A stretch of 64,000 nucleotides of DNA from Aricia agestis. Taxonomy: Eukaryota > Arthropoda > Insecta > Lepidoptera > Lycaenidae. The position numbers and the translations under genes were made by a program. Position 1 is the stretch's first letter. The number at the start of each line of letters is the position of its first letter. The stretch covers positions 6,386,001-6,450,000 of the forward strand of contig NC_056408.1 of assembly GCF_905147365.1 (NCBI RefSeq). The letters run 5' to 3'. Shown here in pieces: positions 23,703 to 37,032 of this stretch. The notes below the pieces were generated by a model, which was not told the DNA's origin, did no database searches, and worked only from the letters and a program-made list of their open reading frames with translations.

Positions 23703-24472
23703 AATATGAAGTCTTGACTTTTGACATACATTTGCAAGGAAGGATTAAAAAAACAATACCGAAAAGCCTCTTACGAAATAAACAAAACAACATAACTAAG
23801 ATTGAACTACATTATGTGAATAAATGATTTCATTTGAACTATAATGGCTATAATAAATACTACTACAACATAATATTTATGTAATTTTGCAATAATATAT
23901 TCATAATAATTATTAATAATATATTATTTTGGATGCAGGCTGCAGCGGACACCTGTGTAACTACCCTTACCGCTTCACATATTCCCAAAACAGCTTAATC
24001 TCCTCTTCCAGTTTCACACTCATATTCACTCATTTATTCACATTTTTTGTCTACATTTGAGGACATGCGGTGTATCATGAAGATAATATAAAACTATTCG
24101 CCCCGCCGCCGTACTAACTGTACTAGTTCAGGGCTGAATAACCAATCGATGGCCATTTGAGTCGGTTATAAATTTTTTATGTGATAAATTATACCACTGC
24201 CAACGATCCCTGAAATTGTCGTAAATTAAGTCATACGATGTTGACCACGACTCCGTACAGAAGGAACCCGTGGAAACCGTACATTTTTTTAAAGTGGCCG
24301 TCATATCCAGAGGAAATCTACCATAGGTATTAGGTACTCAATTTCATTAAGTAGTTTTTGAGCAGGAACGTGATAAAAGTGGCCCTCATAAGTCATGTCC
24401 AAAGGAAATCCCTATTTTATGTATTAGGTACACAATTTCATTAAGTACAGTAATTTTTGTATGAATTCTATT
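23703..24472. other. Intergenic stretch upstream of MLH3
   Basis: AT-rich with no clear gene. Minus-strand MSVKLEEEIKLFWEYVKR near 23970-24030 is a short open piece before a stop and may be a transposon relic. Confidence 0.3.
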
Positions 24473-24725
24473 CGTCAATGGGCCGGCTCGACCGGAGAAA
24501 TACCACGTTCTTACAGAAAACGAGCGAGTGAGTTTATCGGAGGCCCAATCCCCTACCCTATTCCCTTCCCTTCCCATCCCTACCCTCCCCTTTTATCCTA
24601 TTTCCTCTTAAAAGGCCGGCAACGCACCTGCAGCTCTTCTGATGCTGCGAGTGTCCATGGGCGACGGAAGTTGCATCCCATCAGGTGACCCGTTTCCTCG
24701 TTTGCCCCCTTATTTCATTAAAAAA
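24473..24725 (+). mobile_element. SINE-like retroelement copy 3, 5'-truncated
   Basis: Starts within GGGCCGGCTCGACCGG and runs to the poly(A) end; the first 25 bases of the family are missing. Confidence 0.8.
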
Positions 24726-25035
24726 AGCTATTTGTATTACATTCATAGATGTAAGTACAAAATTTCGCATTCACATTATTAAAAATATATAAGTAGTTAT
24801 TAAAGTTATCTATGTTTTACGTAAACTTACCGGCCACTATGAACAATAATATTATGTAGAGACTAGAGGTACGCAACGCAATTTGTGGCAATTGCATATA
24901 GTAAAAACTTTTTATCGATACGTTTTTAAAATTCGAACTTATTTTGCCGAGGATATCTAAACAATCAAATGACAGTTTTCTTCAACTGTTTCTTAAAATT
25001 ATGGATATTTCTAGAAGTAGTGCAATGATTTAAAA

Positions 25036-28000
25036 ATGTCTCTAAAACGAATTCCTAGGGATGTAGAGAATAAGATAAGCGCAAGTAGTGATAACAAAAG
25101 TTTTACGAAAGCAATAGAAGAATTGGTAAAAGTTACATTATCAATTATTATTGTAAGTATTATTTTCCACTTACAATTTTTAAATATAATTCATATTATT
25201 TTCTTTGAAGGTTTACAATGCGTTTGATGCCAAATCCACCTCTATAGCTGTGAGAGTATTTATACAAGAAGGTTCCATCCAAGTTATCGACAACGGAACC
25301 GGCATTCTTGGCAAAGATTTTAAGTTTTTAGGCCATAGGTATTACACGAGCAAGTTTAGAAGTGAATTTAATTCAGAATGCTATGGCTACCGAGGTTTAT
25401 CATTAGCGAGTATAGTAGAGGTTTCACAAAAGGTGAGGATAACATCGAGAAACCATGATAATGCAGAATGTACGTACACTAAAACTTTTATTGAAGGCAA
25501 GGAACAAGATTTTAACGAAACGTCTACGAGGCCGTCGAAAGGAACTACGGTAAGTTTATAAGGCTTAAAAACCTATCGTTTTAAAAGGATTTATTTATGA
25601 AGGTTTTTAAGGTGAAGGAAATATTTAAACCGAAGGTTTTTAGTCCAACTATATTGGATGACGCCTGCTCTGTTCTCTGTTGCTCCAAAATTCTTTTATC
25701 GTGCGGGAATCGTACATTTTTCCGGGAAAAAAGTATCCTAGTATGTCCTTTCCCGGGACTCGAGTATCTCCATGCTTTTGACAGACAGACACACTTTCAA
25801 ATTTATAATATTAGTATGGATGGCAGCACTCAGACACGTTTTTTTTCTTGAGAGCCTGTGCTGTCCTACTGCAGGCAGGGAAACGCTTCCCAGAGAGATT
25901 GAATGATTCAAAATCTTTAGTTAAGTATCTAACCGCCTCCTAAATCAATTTAATGAAGAGTTTGACTGATAATGTATGGGGCTTATGTCAAAATTTTGAT
26001 TTACTGAGGGTGGGTTGCAACTTACTTTAACTATAAGTAACTGTAACTTTAACTTTAACTACAATGTAAAATGTCAAATCTTAGGCCATATTTAACCATA
26101 ACCATAGAGCTCGTCAAGGCTTTAAATGCACGTGGCGAAACAAGGAACTAACGCTGTCATCATACAAAAATGACATTTTTGACAGTTCCCCTTTACCAGC
26201 AGCGCCCCCGCCCACGTTCATTTAAAGCCTTGTCGGACCAGCAACGTCTTCTGTCAAATTCTGTGGTCAAAGTTAAAATTAAATTAGCCTTAACTATAAC
26301 CATAACTTTAACCACGCCTCTGGTGCGACCCACCCTTAATTATATTTAAGTTATTAATGTTCCACTCTGAGTGTGGCACTGTAGATTTTGACAGTAAACA
26401 CTAAACTCTATACATTTTCTATCAAACCCTTCATTTAATTAAAGGGAGTAAATAGTTTCTTATTTAAAATAGTTTTTCTATTAATTTTAGGTGGACGTTA
26501 CCGGGTTTTTGTGGAACTTTCATATCCAAAAGGACTCTATAAATGTTACCAACGAAATGAGTCGTATCAAGACATTCTTAGAACGAGTCTCTTTAGCTCA
26601 TTGCAACACTTCCATAAGCTTGAGAGATGACTCTATTAACGAAATTATATTCCAAATTAACAAACATAGAGATGTAACTCAGACGTTACAAACTCTATAT
26701 CAAATTAGATCACAAGACATTCAAGAGTTGCAAGTGGAAAAAAATGAATACAAAATACACGGTTTCTTAGAAAAAACTGTTGAAGGCGACAAAAATTATC
26801 ATTTTATTTATGTAAATGGGCGATTCATTAGGAATATTAAACTGCAAAGTAGTATTGATAAGAGACTTAAAAATAACAATTATAATAGGGTGACGAAAAG
26901 AAAGCATGTGAGTTTCTTTAACTACGTCATAATAGTATAACAAATTTTTCATTATTCAGGTTAAGGTTGTTATTAATGACTAAATGACGCCGTTACGCTA
27001 CGTAACCAGCAACTCCGTTGCGTTAAAATTCGTTTTTTCGTTTTTCCGGAATTAAAAGGGTATCCAATGTCCTTTCCCGAGACTCAAAGTATCTCTACAC
27101 AGCAAAATCTGTTCAGAGGTTTAGGTGTGAAGAGGTAATAGATTATAGATTAGACAATAGACATAAACTTACTGTAGTTTACATAGGGTAACTATAATAT
27201 CATCTTAATATTCTTATAGTTACAGATGAGATACTTTTTATAAACTGATAAGTGGTAAATAACCGTATAAATTTTATTCAGGTCTTTGATGATGCAGAAA
27301 AAGCTACAAATAAGAATACTCCGTTTTACTTCATTTTCATAAAATGTCCATATAAAGACTACGATGTTAGCCACAATAACGTAACATTTATTGAATTCAA
27401 AAACTGGGACACAATTGATAAGCTTGTAGAGAAGTTGATAAAATTTTATAAGGGTGATCTCAAAGTTAAAGAAATAAGTAAAAGTGCTTGTAAGAAAATA
27501 TGTGAAGTTTCTAACGAAGATTCACGAAAACAGGTTAGACGAATTATGCAAAAATTTTTAGATAATAGTGCAAAAAAACCTAAAAGACTGCGGTTAAAAA
27601 CTGGTGTAATCGGTAAGTGTCTATTCTTTTCCAGAACTTTGTCATTGTAAGCGTGTTGATCTATAACAGGTTAAATATTAATTACTATTTAAACTCAGGT
27701 AAGAATGCTACAAGGAAAGATAGCAAGAAATCAGAGAACTTGTCAATTTCAGAAATAGTTTCCAACCAGTTCAAATCCAGACTTAATGAATTTTATAAGA
27801 AAAATCCACCCCACCTTAAAAACAATTTATCTAACAATCGAATACTATCAATTGAAAATAATAAAGAAAAATATCTGGAAAAAGAAGAAATAGACAATGA
27901 TATTTATAAAACACAAAATCAAGTTGATATTAAAAATGTTCAAATAAAATCTAAATGTATGAGACCATCGCAAGAATCATTGAATAAAAGATTTATGAAT

Positions 28001-31000
28001 CCTACAAATACTATTCTTCAAAGATGCAATTTGTTATTAGATGGTCTAAAAGAGTGTTTGGTTCCTAACAAAGCAATTGACTACGCTTCGAGAGAAACAG
28101 TGAATACAAAAATAGATGTCAAATTAAAAAATCACGATATTGTAACGAAAAAGAAAGGATTTATAACTTCTCATGATCTAATAAAAACAATTTATGATTC
28201 TCAAATACTTAATTTATCAAGCGCAAAAGACTATAAAAGAGAGACAATAGTAAAAAGTGTGTATATTTACTATGAAAAGTTTCTAATAATAATTAATTTA
28301 ATAAGTTGATTATTTTTAATTTGATCTACCTTTACCTATTTTCAGACTTTGTAAAAAATACTCATACAGTCAAGAAATATAGTAACCAAAAAATGATTTT
28401 CGAAACTGTTAAATATTCAAAAGAATCCCCCGCACGTAAACGAAAGAGATTTATAAGCGAAAACTCATGTAGCAATTTTCATACGTCTAAAACACTTCTT
28501 ACAGTTTTACATGGCACTGAGCAAAAGAAAAAAGATACTAGAAAGAAAAAACAAGGAGTAAAAGAACAAAAGACCAATGTAGCGAAATTATTGCATAAAA
28601 ATATGTACACAGAACAATCAATACATACAATTGAAACATTTAAAAGTCATTTTAGGAAGAAAGTCAGAAGTAATTTTGAATCTTTTGGAGATACTAGTTA
28701 CAGAAGTCACAGAGGTCATAGATTTATTAATGAAACACTTACGTCCAAAATTAATAACTATGATGCACGTGGAGCATCAAATGCAGAAATAGTTACTAAA
28801 TACGACTTTCACAAAACGTTTACTATAGAAATATCTGAAAGCAAGAATTGTTATAGTCAAGTAAATAAAAGGCAGTATCAAAAGACTAATAATAATAAAT
28901 CTGATATTTTCTCTAATCTTACTTTGAATGAGGTTTTTAGTGAAAGCGATGACTTGTTTATGAACACTACTTGTTGTAAAACTGCACTCCGAAATAGTAT
29001 TTTTGTAAACAGAGATTTTGGAGGTGACTTTTATGGAAATGTGGTAATGAAAAGCCATAACTATGTATCTCCACAATATGAAAATGACGACCTTATTCAA
29101 TATTCTGTAAACAAAGATAACATTAGTGTCGATTTAGACTATACAACAGCAATAAATAACACCTGCACAACTTATGTAGAGAATCAACATAAAGCTATAA
29201 ACCCAATAAGTATCTGTGAAACATTATTTCAAGATAGCCCTCTTGACAACTATGTTTTTGAGGATAATTTAAATGAAAAAATATTTATCAAGAGCCAAGA
29301 AGATTTTATTCCCAGACACGATGATTATATTCTTCAAAATTATTTAAACAAAGAAAACAGTAGTTTAAGCTTAGGTAATAATGCAATTGTAACAGATTTG
29401 AATACAAATACAAAAGAAACTAGTGCGTCTTGTTTAAAAGCAAAACTAAATCTTACAAATCCACTCAGTATTTTCGAAGTCGAATTGAAAAATAGTGTTC
29501 TAGAAAATAATGTTTTCGGGGAGGATTGGTACGACAATATTTCAATTCGGGACATTAAAAACTTTAGCTCTGGAGAAAATATTAACAGTGTTGGAACAAT
29601 TCTATATTGTAAGGGAAAAAATAACGATGGACGAAGATTAAATGATTTAATTGAAACAATTAACATCAATGAAGAGAGCAAGATATTATTGGAACAAAAA
29701 ATGAAGGTTACAACTGATAAAAGGTCCCTGTTGGAATTAGATGTAAATAATGAATTTCCTATTGAAACTAACGAATTCAAAATAAATAGCCGACACAATT
29801 TTATTCCTAAAGGTACGTAATAATTAGTGACATGAAAACTTATACTATTTAGCTTATGAAATCTGAATAAAAATATTTGTATATTTAGGAATGTCTCAGA
29901 TCACAGAAAATCAATATCGAAAAACTCCACATTTGGCAGAGCTTCAAGAAAGTTATTATAATACGGTAAGCACAGTAAATTTCATTTTTAGTTAGGATTT
30001 GGTAACTATAATATTAAGTGTAACTTAATAAATTGTAACAATATTGCAGAATATCTACGATAACTTTGCTTCGAACTTGCAAACGTTTTCTGAAGTTTTG
30101 GAACCAGGTGTCCAAATTCTACACGATTTGGACGTTAAAGGGATTCGACATGTTATTAAACCTTCTTGTAATGATCCCATTTTTGACGATAGCTCTTTGA
30201 ACGATGCAAAGGTTTACATTTTTTTCACAAATTTATAATAAAATTAAAAGAATATGATATTATATTATTAATTCATAGTTAATAATAGCAATATTTTCAG
30301 TCGAAAGTCACTCAAATATATCTAAAATATGTTTAAATTACTTCAAAACTTTGCTTTTAGGTGATAGGTCAAGTGGATAATAAGTTTATCGGAGCAAAAG
30401 TAACTGGAAGATATCCTAAAATTAATATAAAATCAGAATTTTTGGTATTATTTGATCAGCATGCAGTAGACGAACGTGTTCAACTCGAAAGTAATTTATC
30501 AGATTATTTTGATGGCAATGCATGGATTAGTGTACCAATAGATAATTTGCAACTAAAACTACCAAAAGACGTTATAGCATATTTACACAACTACAAGGAA
30601 AAATTCATTCGTTTTGGCCTAGACTGGGCATGTGATGATGATGTTGTTTCCATCAGAGGTATACCAAAAGCCATTCTTGGAAAGCATTTCAGACAGGTAA
30701 GATGATAACTGTATTTTGTTTTCAGCCATTAAAAATGTTAAATAACTAATTATACCCAATGGTAATCATTATACTTTATAGACCGATGTTATCATGAAAG
30801 CAGTAAAAAGTTTAATATTAGAGGAAGTGGAAGCTATCAAATCACTTAAAGGAAATGTTTTTCTATATCCGAAATCGATTATGGATCTTGTTTTCAGTGA
30901 GGTAAGGTTTATTGTAAATGTTATCTATACTACTGCTAATGATGCTACTGAAATATTGCATACTATATAATTAAGTTCAGGCTTGTAGATATGCTATAAA

Positions 31001-31297
31001 GTTTGGAGATATACTACGAAAGAGCGAGTATGAAAACCTATTAAATGCACTCTCAAAATGCAAGTTACCCTTTCAATGTGCACATGGGAGACCAGTGATG
31101 GCTGTGATGATGGAACTATCGTCTGCGAGTTACGAATATAAGGTACAACTAATAAAGTATTATAAGTGTAGCTTTAGCATAAGCACTAATTAATGAGCAT
31201 TATACGCATCTTCATAAATAGAATTTTACATTTGTTTCAGATAAACATGGATAACTTCAAGAAAATAAAACCAAAATTAGCTAAATACTCAAAGTGA
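25036..31297 (+). CDS. MLH3: DNA mismatch repair protein MLH3 (MutL gamma), 12 exons, 1371 residues
   Basis: Nuclear partner of MLH1 in the MutL-gamma endonuclease, which resolves meiotic crossovers and helps mismatch repair. Exons: 25036-25125, 25211-25549, 26491-26907, 27282-27612, 27699-28256, 28346-29812, 29889-29965, 30050-30211, 30361-30696, 30782-30901, 30981-31142, 31241-31297. All phases agree; the exon 5 donor (AAAAA|GTGTGT) is the least certain. The ATPase domain shows EELVYNAFDA (28-37) and DNGTGI (57-62), but the third motif reads GYRGLSL (89-95) instead of GFRGEAL. A long Asn/Lys/Ser-rich linker fills most of exons 5-6. The C-terminal nuclease has DQHAVDERVQLE (1179-1190), matching DQHA(X)2E(X)4E, then ACRYAIKFGD and CAHGRP. 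These C-terminal motifs and the IEFKNWDT segment mark MLH3 rather than PMS2. Length is near the human 1453. Confidence 0.93.
25697..25822 (+). repeat. Interspersed repeat family B in MLH3 intron 2
   Basis: CGTACATTTTTCCGGGA ... GACAGACAGACACACTTTC ... TTATAATATTAGTATGGA. Other copies: about 27040-27150, 41187-41350 (reversed), 56203-56343, 60352-60514 and the longest at 61813-62037. Confidence 0.75.
26004..26339. mobile_element. TIR MITE in MLH3 intron 2
   Basis: Ends GGGTGGGTTGCA and TGCGACCCACCC, with subterminal TAACTTTAAC-type repeats. A second inverted pair (AAGGCTTTAAATG at 26113 and its mirror near 26240) encloses the middle, suggesting one element inside another. Confidence 0.75.
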
Positions 31298-31831
31298 TTA
31301 AAACTTAATATCGTTTTATTCATGTTAATTAATTTGAGAGTAATGAGAATGTCCAAATCCCACCTTATGAAGAGGTATTCTTTAATATATCCTACGAATC
31401 TACCACTCCGCTTTTATTTGTACTACTGTGAATCCTTTTTGATGGTCCCGGATACTTTGACGTTTCTGGAAATATAAACAAATATTTTCAATTTATTATA
31501 ATAAGCTGTCACGAGTAAGCTAAGCTAAATGTATATAACTATAATACTATACCACCAATTAACTTGACAGATCAAGTATGGAGAATCTGTCAAAAAAGTT
31601 GTGAATAGCCTATTAGGCACTTTATCAGAAAGTGGTGAAACAGACCCTAAGTAACATTCAATTATTTTTCGATTAAATGAGCTAAGTTTACTTAATTTAA
31701 AAACTTTAATTAGTTAAAGACCTCACTTTAGGCAAAACCTAGAATTTCGATAATTATCATTATTCATTAGTCATTACTTGGTACTACTAATATATATTCT
31801 GTGTCATTACTTAAAAATCGAATTTTCATAC

Positions 31832-34800
31832 TTACACGTTCACTTTGACTTTTGCTCTACACTTGTATTTCGTAGATTCTCCAATGATCCCGTTTATCCA
31901 TTTCGCATATAGCGCGATTCTTGTATGGACATCAGGAAAACCGATCCCACATGGAATCCCCCAGGACACTATTCCGATGAGCTGACCGTTCCTCGTCAGT
32001 GGACTGCCTGAGTCACCCTGGAGAAAAATACAGTTAAAATTTTGCAACCACATTATTACTTGCAATAATTCTTGAGAATAGCGTAGACACTAGTTTCTAT
32101 ATATACGTGGGAGAGCCATGCTTCGGCACGAATGGGCCGGCTCGACCGGATAAATACCACGTTCTCACAGAAAACCGGCGTGAAACAGCGCTTGCGCTGT
32201 GTTTCGCCGAGTGAGTGAGTTTACCGGAGGCCCAATCCCCTAACCCCTACCCTATTCCCTTCCCTACCCTCAACTATTCCCTTCCCTTCCCTTCCCTACC
32301 CTCCCGTATTACCCTATTCCCTCTTAAAAGGCCGGCAACGCACTTGCAGCTCTTCTGATGCTGCGAGTGTCCATGGGCGACGGAAGTTGCTTTCCATCAG
32401 GTGACCCGTTTGCTCGTTTGCCCCCTTATTTCATAAAAAAAAAAATCGCGAAGTTAGCCAAAAGTGATTGAATTAATGTTTAAATTTCGAAGCTCTTAAC
32501 GAGTAGTTCGCGAGAAGTAGATAGGTACGGACCTTCAGCTTTATCTACGTAGTGCCCCTTCATTTTTGCTTTTAGAAAATGCGAACTGAGTTACTCTATA
32601 ACTACTTAGCAAACGCTAATAGCGGTTCTTCATCTACTCAAATGGTAATAAATGATGTAAGTACCAACATAATTCGTTATTCTTAAAGCAAGATCGATCC
32701 TTTGTCATTATTAACATAAAATCTTACATGACAAGTTCCCTGGCCCTTCTTCGTGAATGTACAGAACATGGTATCGTAGACATGTCGAGTGTACCGCATA
32801 GCATATCGGCAGGTCTCCTGGCAAAACACTGTTAGATTCAGTGCCAGCATCCGACGACTTGACTCACCGTTTGGCTGGAAAGTAAGGTAGCAAACAATTA
32901 GCGTCCGTTTAAGGTGGTGGAAAATATGGAAGTAGGTGCAGTATTTCCAAAATAGCGACTCAAAGTTCATCTTAATTATCCGACAATTACGTAATTCTGC
33001 ATGGTTGATTGTCTCTTAACAAAATTGGTAACTAAACATTTCCTAACGCGGAAATTGTATATAGTTGGCTTTATTAACCAAACCAAAAACCACTAAACCT
33101 TGGAGTTTACGTACAATTACAATACTTACTTACGCAGTCTTACCGTTTGTGCTCCAAAGCCAACAAGTAAAACATTCTCATCTTCTTTCAGTTTGTCTTC
33201 AGTTATTTTTAATACGTCCACGTAAGTTGGGTCAAAGTCTCCTTGAATTTTTATTACAGCAATGTCGTTAAGTCGCAGTGTACTGTTGTACTTTGGGTGT
33301 ATATGTATGGAGTCAATTTTGTATGGTAAACCACCTTCATCCAAATCTATAGTACCGACAATTGCTTTTATGTACTCAGGATCTGCCCTGAAATTAGTTA
33401 TATCGATATTTGTTTTGAAATCGGTAAGTAGACAGATTACCTGATATAAAGCGAATTTCGCCATCATGGATATCCGCAAGGACCTGGGGACCAATTCTCA
33501 AATAGTGATATTCTATTTGAGAATTGGTCCCCATGATCGCCGTTCTCATTCGCGAGAGACGTGTCGTGAGAGCGCATCAGCCTTTTAGTTTCGGATCCAA
33601 AGTTTGGCGCAATATTTGCGCTTTCGCTATGAAGTAGGAACCTACCATTTTGTCTGGCCTCACATGCATCGTGCAGTTGTTAGGCAGGAAAATGGGCAGT
33701 GCCAGTGGCGGTGCCCATTTTCCTGCCTTGTGTGGTCGTCTCAGCAAAAATTTTCAAAAAATGGTTTTGGTGGGATATGATTGTGAACTAAACTAACGTA
33801 TTGAATTTCAAAGGTCAGTTATAGGGGCGGCAAAAATTGAATAGCCTACAGGCGGCAAATTCGTAAATCCGCCCGAGGCCACAGAATACTTTTAACCTGG
33901 TGGTCCCGAAGCAGTGCGAGAATGTAACTATAGTCACTTGCGCTGCCTCTCGTCATACCACTGTCGCTGCTCGATGCGGAAAGTGAGTAGAAGGCTTAGT
34001 GTAAACACTCCTTTACGTCGTTAGTGCCGCAGAAGTATTTAGGGAAATATTTCCGGCAGCGCGAGGAGCAGCGCTCCGGTAGGAGTAAACGTCCCATTAG
34101 TGTCCTGTGGAGCAGCGGCAGTGGCTGAATTTAAACAACGCAAAAGCTTATCTTCAACTTTTTCTAATATGCATCTTACTGCCGCACTCAGAAGGGAACA
34201 TGAATTACTTAAATGCAATTAATTCAAAATTTTGACATAAGCCCCATACATTATCTGTCAAACTCTTCATTAAATTGAAGGTTAATTAAAATTAAATGTC
34301 TCTGACGTACGGCGGTAACTATGTTAATTTACCCAACAACGCAATGTGCAGCTGTGACCAGATGATTTTTGGAGACTATGGCACTACCACAGACATGGTG
34401 GCCGGTCAGGTTCTGAAGAGATGCGTGGAATTTCCCATACTCTGGCGGCGCTTTTCCACCCCCTACTATCCTGGTGGTCACTGAAAAATTTATTGGTCAC
34501 GTGATGCTCCAACTCCGGCGTTGCACGTTCGCTCATTCCGCGGGAACCGCATGCACTTTTCCTCAAACTATCCTATGTCATTTCTCTTATCTCTTATATT
34601 TCTATAGCGAATATACAGGGTGTAACAAAACTAAGTGATAATACTTTAGGGTGTGTAATGTGTATTTATTCCTTGTAGAGAGTAATTCACTGTAAAATAG
34701 CAGCGCTGAAAGACTTTCTTTTCACTTTTGTATGGGCAAGCGGCCCAGCGTCACGAGTTTTCCCATACAAAAGTGAAAAAAAAGATATCTTTCAGCGCTG

Positions 34801-35810
34801 CTACTTTCACAGTGAACTCTCTACAAGGACTACGTACACACCCTAAAGTATTGTCACTTGTTTTAGTTACACCTTGTATACTTAAATCGGTTCAACTAAA
34901 GTTACAGACAGATAAACAAACAAACTTTCGCATTCAAAATACCAATAGCTCATAATGGTATTTTGAATGCGAAAGTTTGTTTGTTTATCTGTCTGTAACT
35001 TTACAGGGGGGGGGGGGGCCGCTGCCAAACACCGTCATTACTGCGCTTTTGCCAACTAGCCATAAGTAAGTTATATAGCTGTATTTTATGGAAATTTCAA
35101 TTTTTTTACAGATCAGGACCGTAAAAGCATCTTCTAAATGCTTTCTGAAATCAGCCAGTTGATAAATACTTTTACTCGAAGCTTCAGAAGCTTTTATGTG
35201 TGAATCCTCTTAGTAGTCAAATTTTGATTAATTTTAAAATCCATAAAGAAAACCTCCAATTTGTAGAAAATTACGTTTGAAATTAAGTATATAATGTAGC
35301 TACTACTCTATGTGGACATTTAACACCCTAAAAAGGACATTTATAATTATCTTTTGCAGAAACTTATAACTACCTACCCCTATGTTTCATCCCCAATAAA
35401 TGTCACTGCTTGAGCAAATTGATAAACAAGCCAAAGAAACAGCTATTATTTGTCCTAACCAATTAATTCTTTTAAGTTTATTTTTATTTCTAAAAAAAAA
35501 TTAAATGTAATGTGCTCTGAATCAGAGTTGCATAGCGGGTATACGTATACATATATTGGAAGGGTGTTTTGTAGGAACCCGGCAATGTGTAATATACTAT
35601 ACTATCATTTTCTCGAAAATTATCAAATAGGGATTTTTTTTAATATTTTTCTGTACGTCTTTAGACACTAAAGGAAAGGTATATAAACAAAAAAAATCGC
35701 GAAAAAAAAAATCCGTCGAATTAAGGGTTAAAATTAAATGTAAACTTACCTCTTGCATCAGAAGCAATCAAAAAATTTATAAGAACACAAATTAGTGCTA
35801 TGTTATTCAT
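31832..35810 (-). CDS. Secreted S1-family serine protease, 5 exons, 261 residues
   Basis: Extracellular chymotrypsin-fold protease. Minus-strand exons: 35750-35810, 34333-34480, 33144-33387, 32728-32874, 31832-32017, with matching phases. The first encodes a signal peptide ([19 protein letters not shown]). The next gives a short activation peptide ending VTTR before IVGG, then the active-site histidine in VTAAHC. The aspartate is in [10 protein letters not shown], and the serine in GDSGSPL with SWGIPCG after it. The residue six before the active serine is Gly (GQGTCHGDS), so it is not a true trypsin; chymotrypsin- or elastase-like specificity is likely. GDSGSP in place of GDSGGP is common in lepidopteran gut chymotrypsins. 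The substrate and tissue are not known from sequence. All catalytic residues are intact. Confidence 0.92.
32105..32446 (+). mobile_element. SINE-like retroelement copy 4, full length
   Basis: Complete from ACGTGGGAGAGCCATGC to poly(A), in the fourth intron of the serine protease. The internal CCCTTCC repeat is long here. Confidence 0.85.
33485..33533. repeat. Perfect palindrome in protease intron
   Basis: GGGGACCAATTCTCAAATAG and its mirror, separated by a few bases. Confidence 0.75.
34178..34318. mobile_element. Short MITE 14 bases from the His-exon donor
   Basis: Ends TACTGCCGCACTCAGA and ACGTACGGCGGTAA, with the shared motif TGTCAAACTCTTCATTAAAT in between. Related to the ends of the element at 16208-16851. 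Confidence 0.55.
34612..34880. mobile_element. Fold-back MITE, family M1
   Basis: TATACAGGGTGTAACAAAAC at the left and TAGTTACACCTTGTATA at the right, with long inverted arms meeting near 34740. It lies in the first intron of the serine protease. Confidence 0.85.
34899..35002. repeat. Near-perfect palindrome, 46-base arms
   Basis: AAGTTACAGACAGATAAAC at the left is mirrored at the right; GTTTGTTTATCTGTCTGTAA. The arms resemble the CAGACA...TTTCGCATT ends of family B. Confidence 0.8.
35006..35018 (+). repeat. Run of 13 G
   Basis: Uninterrupted guanines directly after the palindrome at 34899-35002. Confidence 0.95.
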
Positions 35811-36189
35811 TTTGTCTTGAAAAGAACTAATTTTACTGTCATTGTTTTAAGATATCTAATCAATCAATTTGATCAATGCTTATCTGATCTAATTACGTCG
35901 ATAATAATTATTTTGAAAAAATAAAGATTACTCAGATTAATTAATCAGTAGCTACTGGACAATGTCCATTGCCCAGTAAATAGTTAGGTAGGTACATTTA
36001 AGACAATAATAATATGACCAAAGTTATTGAAAATAAAAACTCTACTGAATATTAAAAATATTATTTAAAATTCTAATTTGGAAATTCTAATTTGGAAATT
36101 ACGCGGCAAAGTTTCATTCGAAGACCTTTATTCTATAATTTTTTTCTAACACGTCGGACAGATACGTCGGCATAAACGTATTCAGCCCA
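35811..36189. other. Promoter-side flank of the serine protease
   Basis: AT-rich sequence upstream of the signal-peptide exon. I see no clear TATA and initiator pair. Confidence 0.35.
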
Positions 36190-36333
36190 ACAATTATAAT
36201 TTTTAGAAATATGATGAACCCTAGTTCATCATATTTCTAAAAATTATAATCAGTTTGGGCATTTTCCTTTAATATGTGATGTCGTCCTAACGACATCACA
36301 TATTAAAGGACAATGCCCAAAAAAAACCCATAG
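36190..36333. repeat. Two adjacent perfect palindromes
   Basis: ATTATAATTTTTAGAAATAT with its mirror (36193-36252), then GGGCATTTTCCTTTAATATG with its mirror (36259-36330). The loops are only a few bases. Confidence 0.75.
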
Positions 36334-36555
36334 TCGATTAAAATAATTTATGTACAGCAAAGTAGAGCATAAATAGTAGATTGAAAATATGCAATTCATT
36401 TTTTTCTAAACCATAACCGAAACCGATAATTTAAAAAATCTGACATACACAGTGTGGTATCTACTTCGAATCAACTAGTTATTTCCTTTGTTTTTGTGAT
36501 CTTTCTTGTGAAAGCGATGTCGACAATAATGTACTTACAAATAAATAGAAAAAAA

Positions 36556-36980
36556 AAATCGGCCAAGTGCGAGTCGGACTCGCGCACGAAGGGTTCCATA
36601 CCGTTATAGAGCGAAAGTAGGGAAAAATTGTTTTTTGTATGGGAGCCCCCCTTAATTATTTATTTTAATTTAATTTTGCGATTAAATATTAAAGTACACA
36701 CATAATTGAGGATTTCGTAAAGAAATCATGTGTCTACATGATATAGCCATTATAGATTAGGAGCCAAAAAGGGCAAAAAATCACGTTTGTTGTATGGGAG
36801 CCTTGAATCTTAATTTTTTTTAGTTTTTAGTATCTGTTGTTACAGCGGCATCAGATATACACAATCTGTGAAGATATCAGAAGTCTAGTTCTTGAGTTAG
36901 AGCCTGGAGACAGACAGACGGACAGACATCAAAGTCTCAGTAATAGTGTCGTTTTTACCCTTTGAGTACGGAACCCTAAA
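36556..36980 (+). repeat. Interspersed repeat family C
   Basis: Begins ATCGGCCAAGTGCGAGTCG and ends CTTTGAGTACGGAACCCTA, with a CAGACAGACGGACAGAC block. Other copies are at 49335-49960 and, partial, 55125-55440. A very common lepidopteran repeat. Confidence 0.8.
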
Positions 36981-37032
36981 AAAGTATGTCAAATATAATA
37001 TATTTTAAGAATAAACTAAATCACAAGTGGCT

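Noticed and set aside
33388..33494. N-terminal extension of the protease exon at 33144-33387 ([11 protein letters not shown])
   Set aside because: A good acceptor at 33388 joins the exon in phase to the histidine exon; the extension is intron and ends in a palindrome.
36193..36330. microRNA precursor hairpins
   Set aside because: The arms are perfect with almost no loop, as in MITEs, and lack the bulges and loop of a typical precursor.
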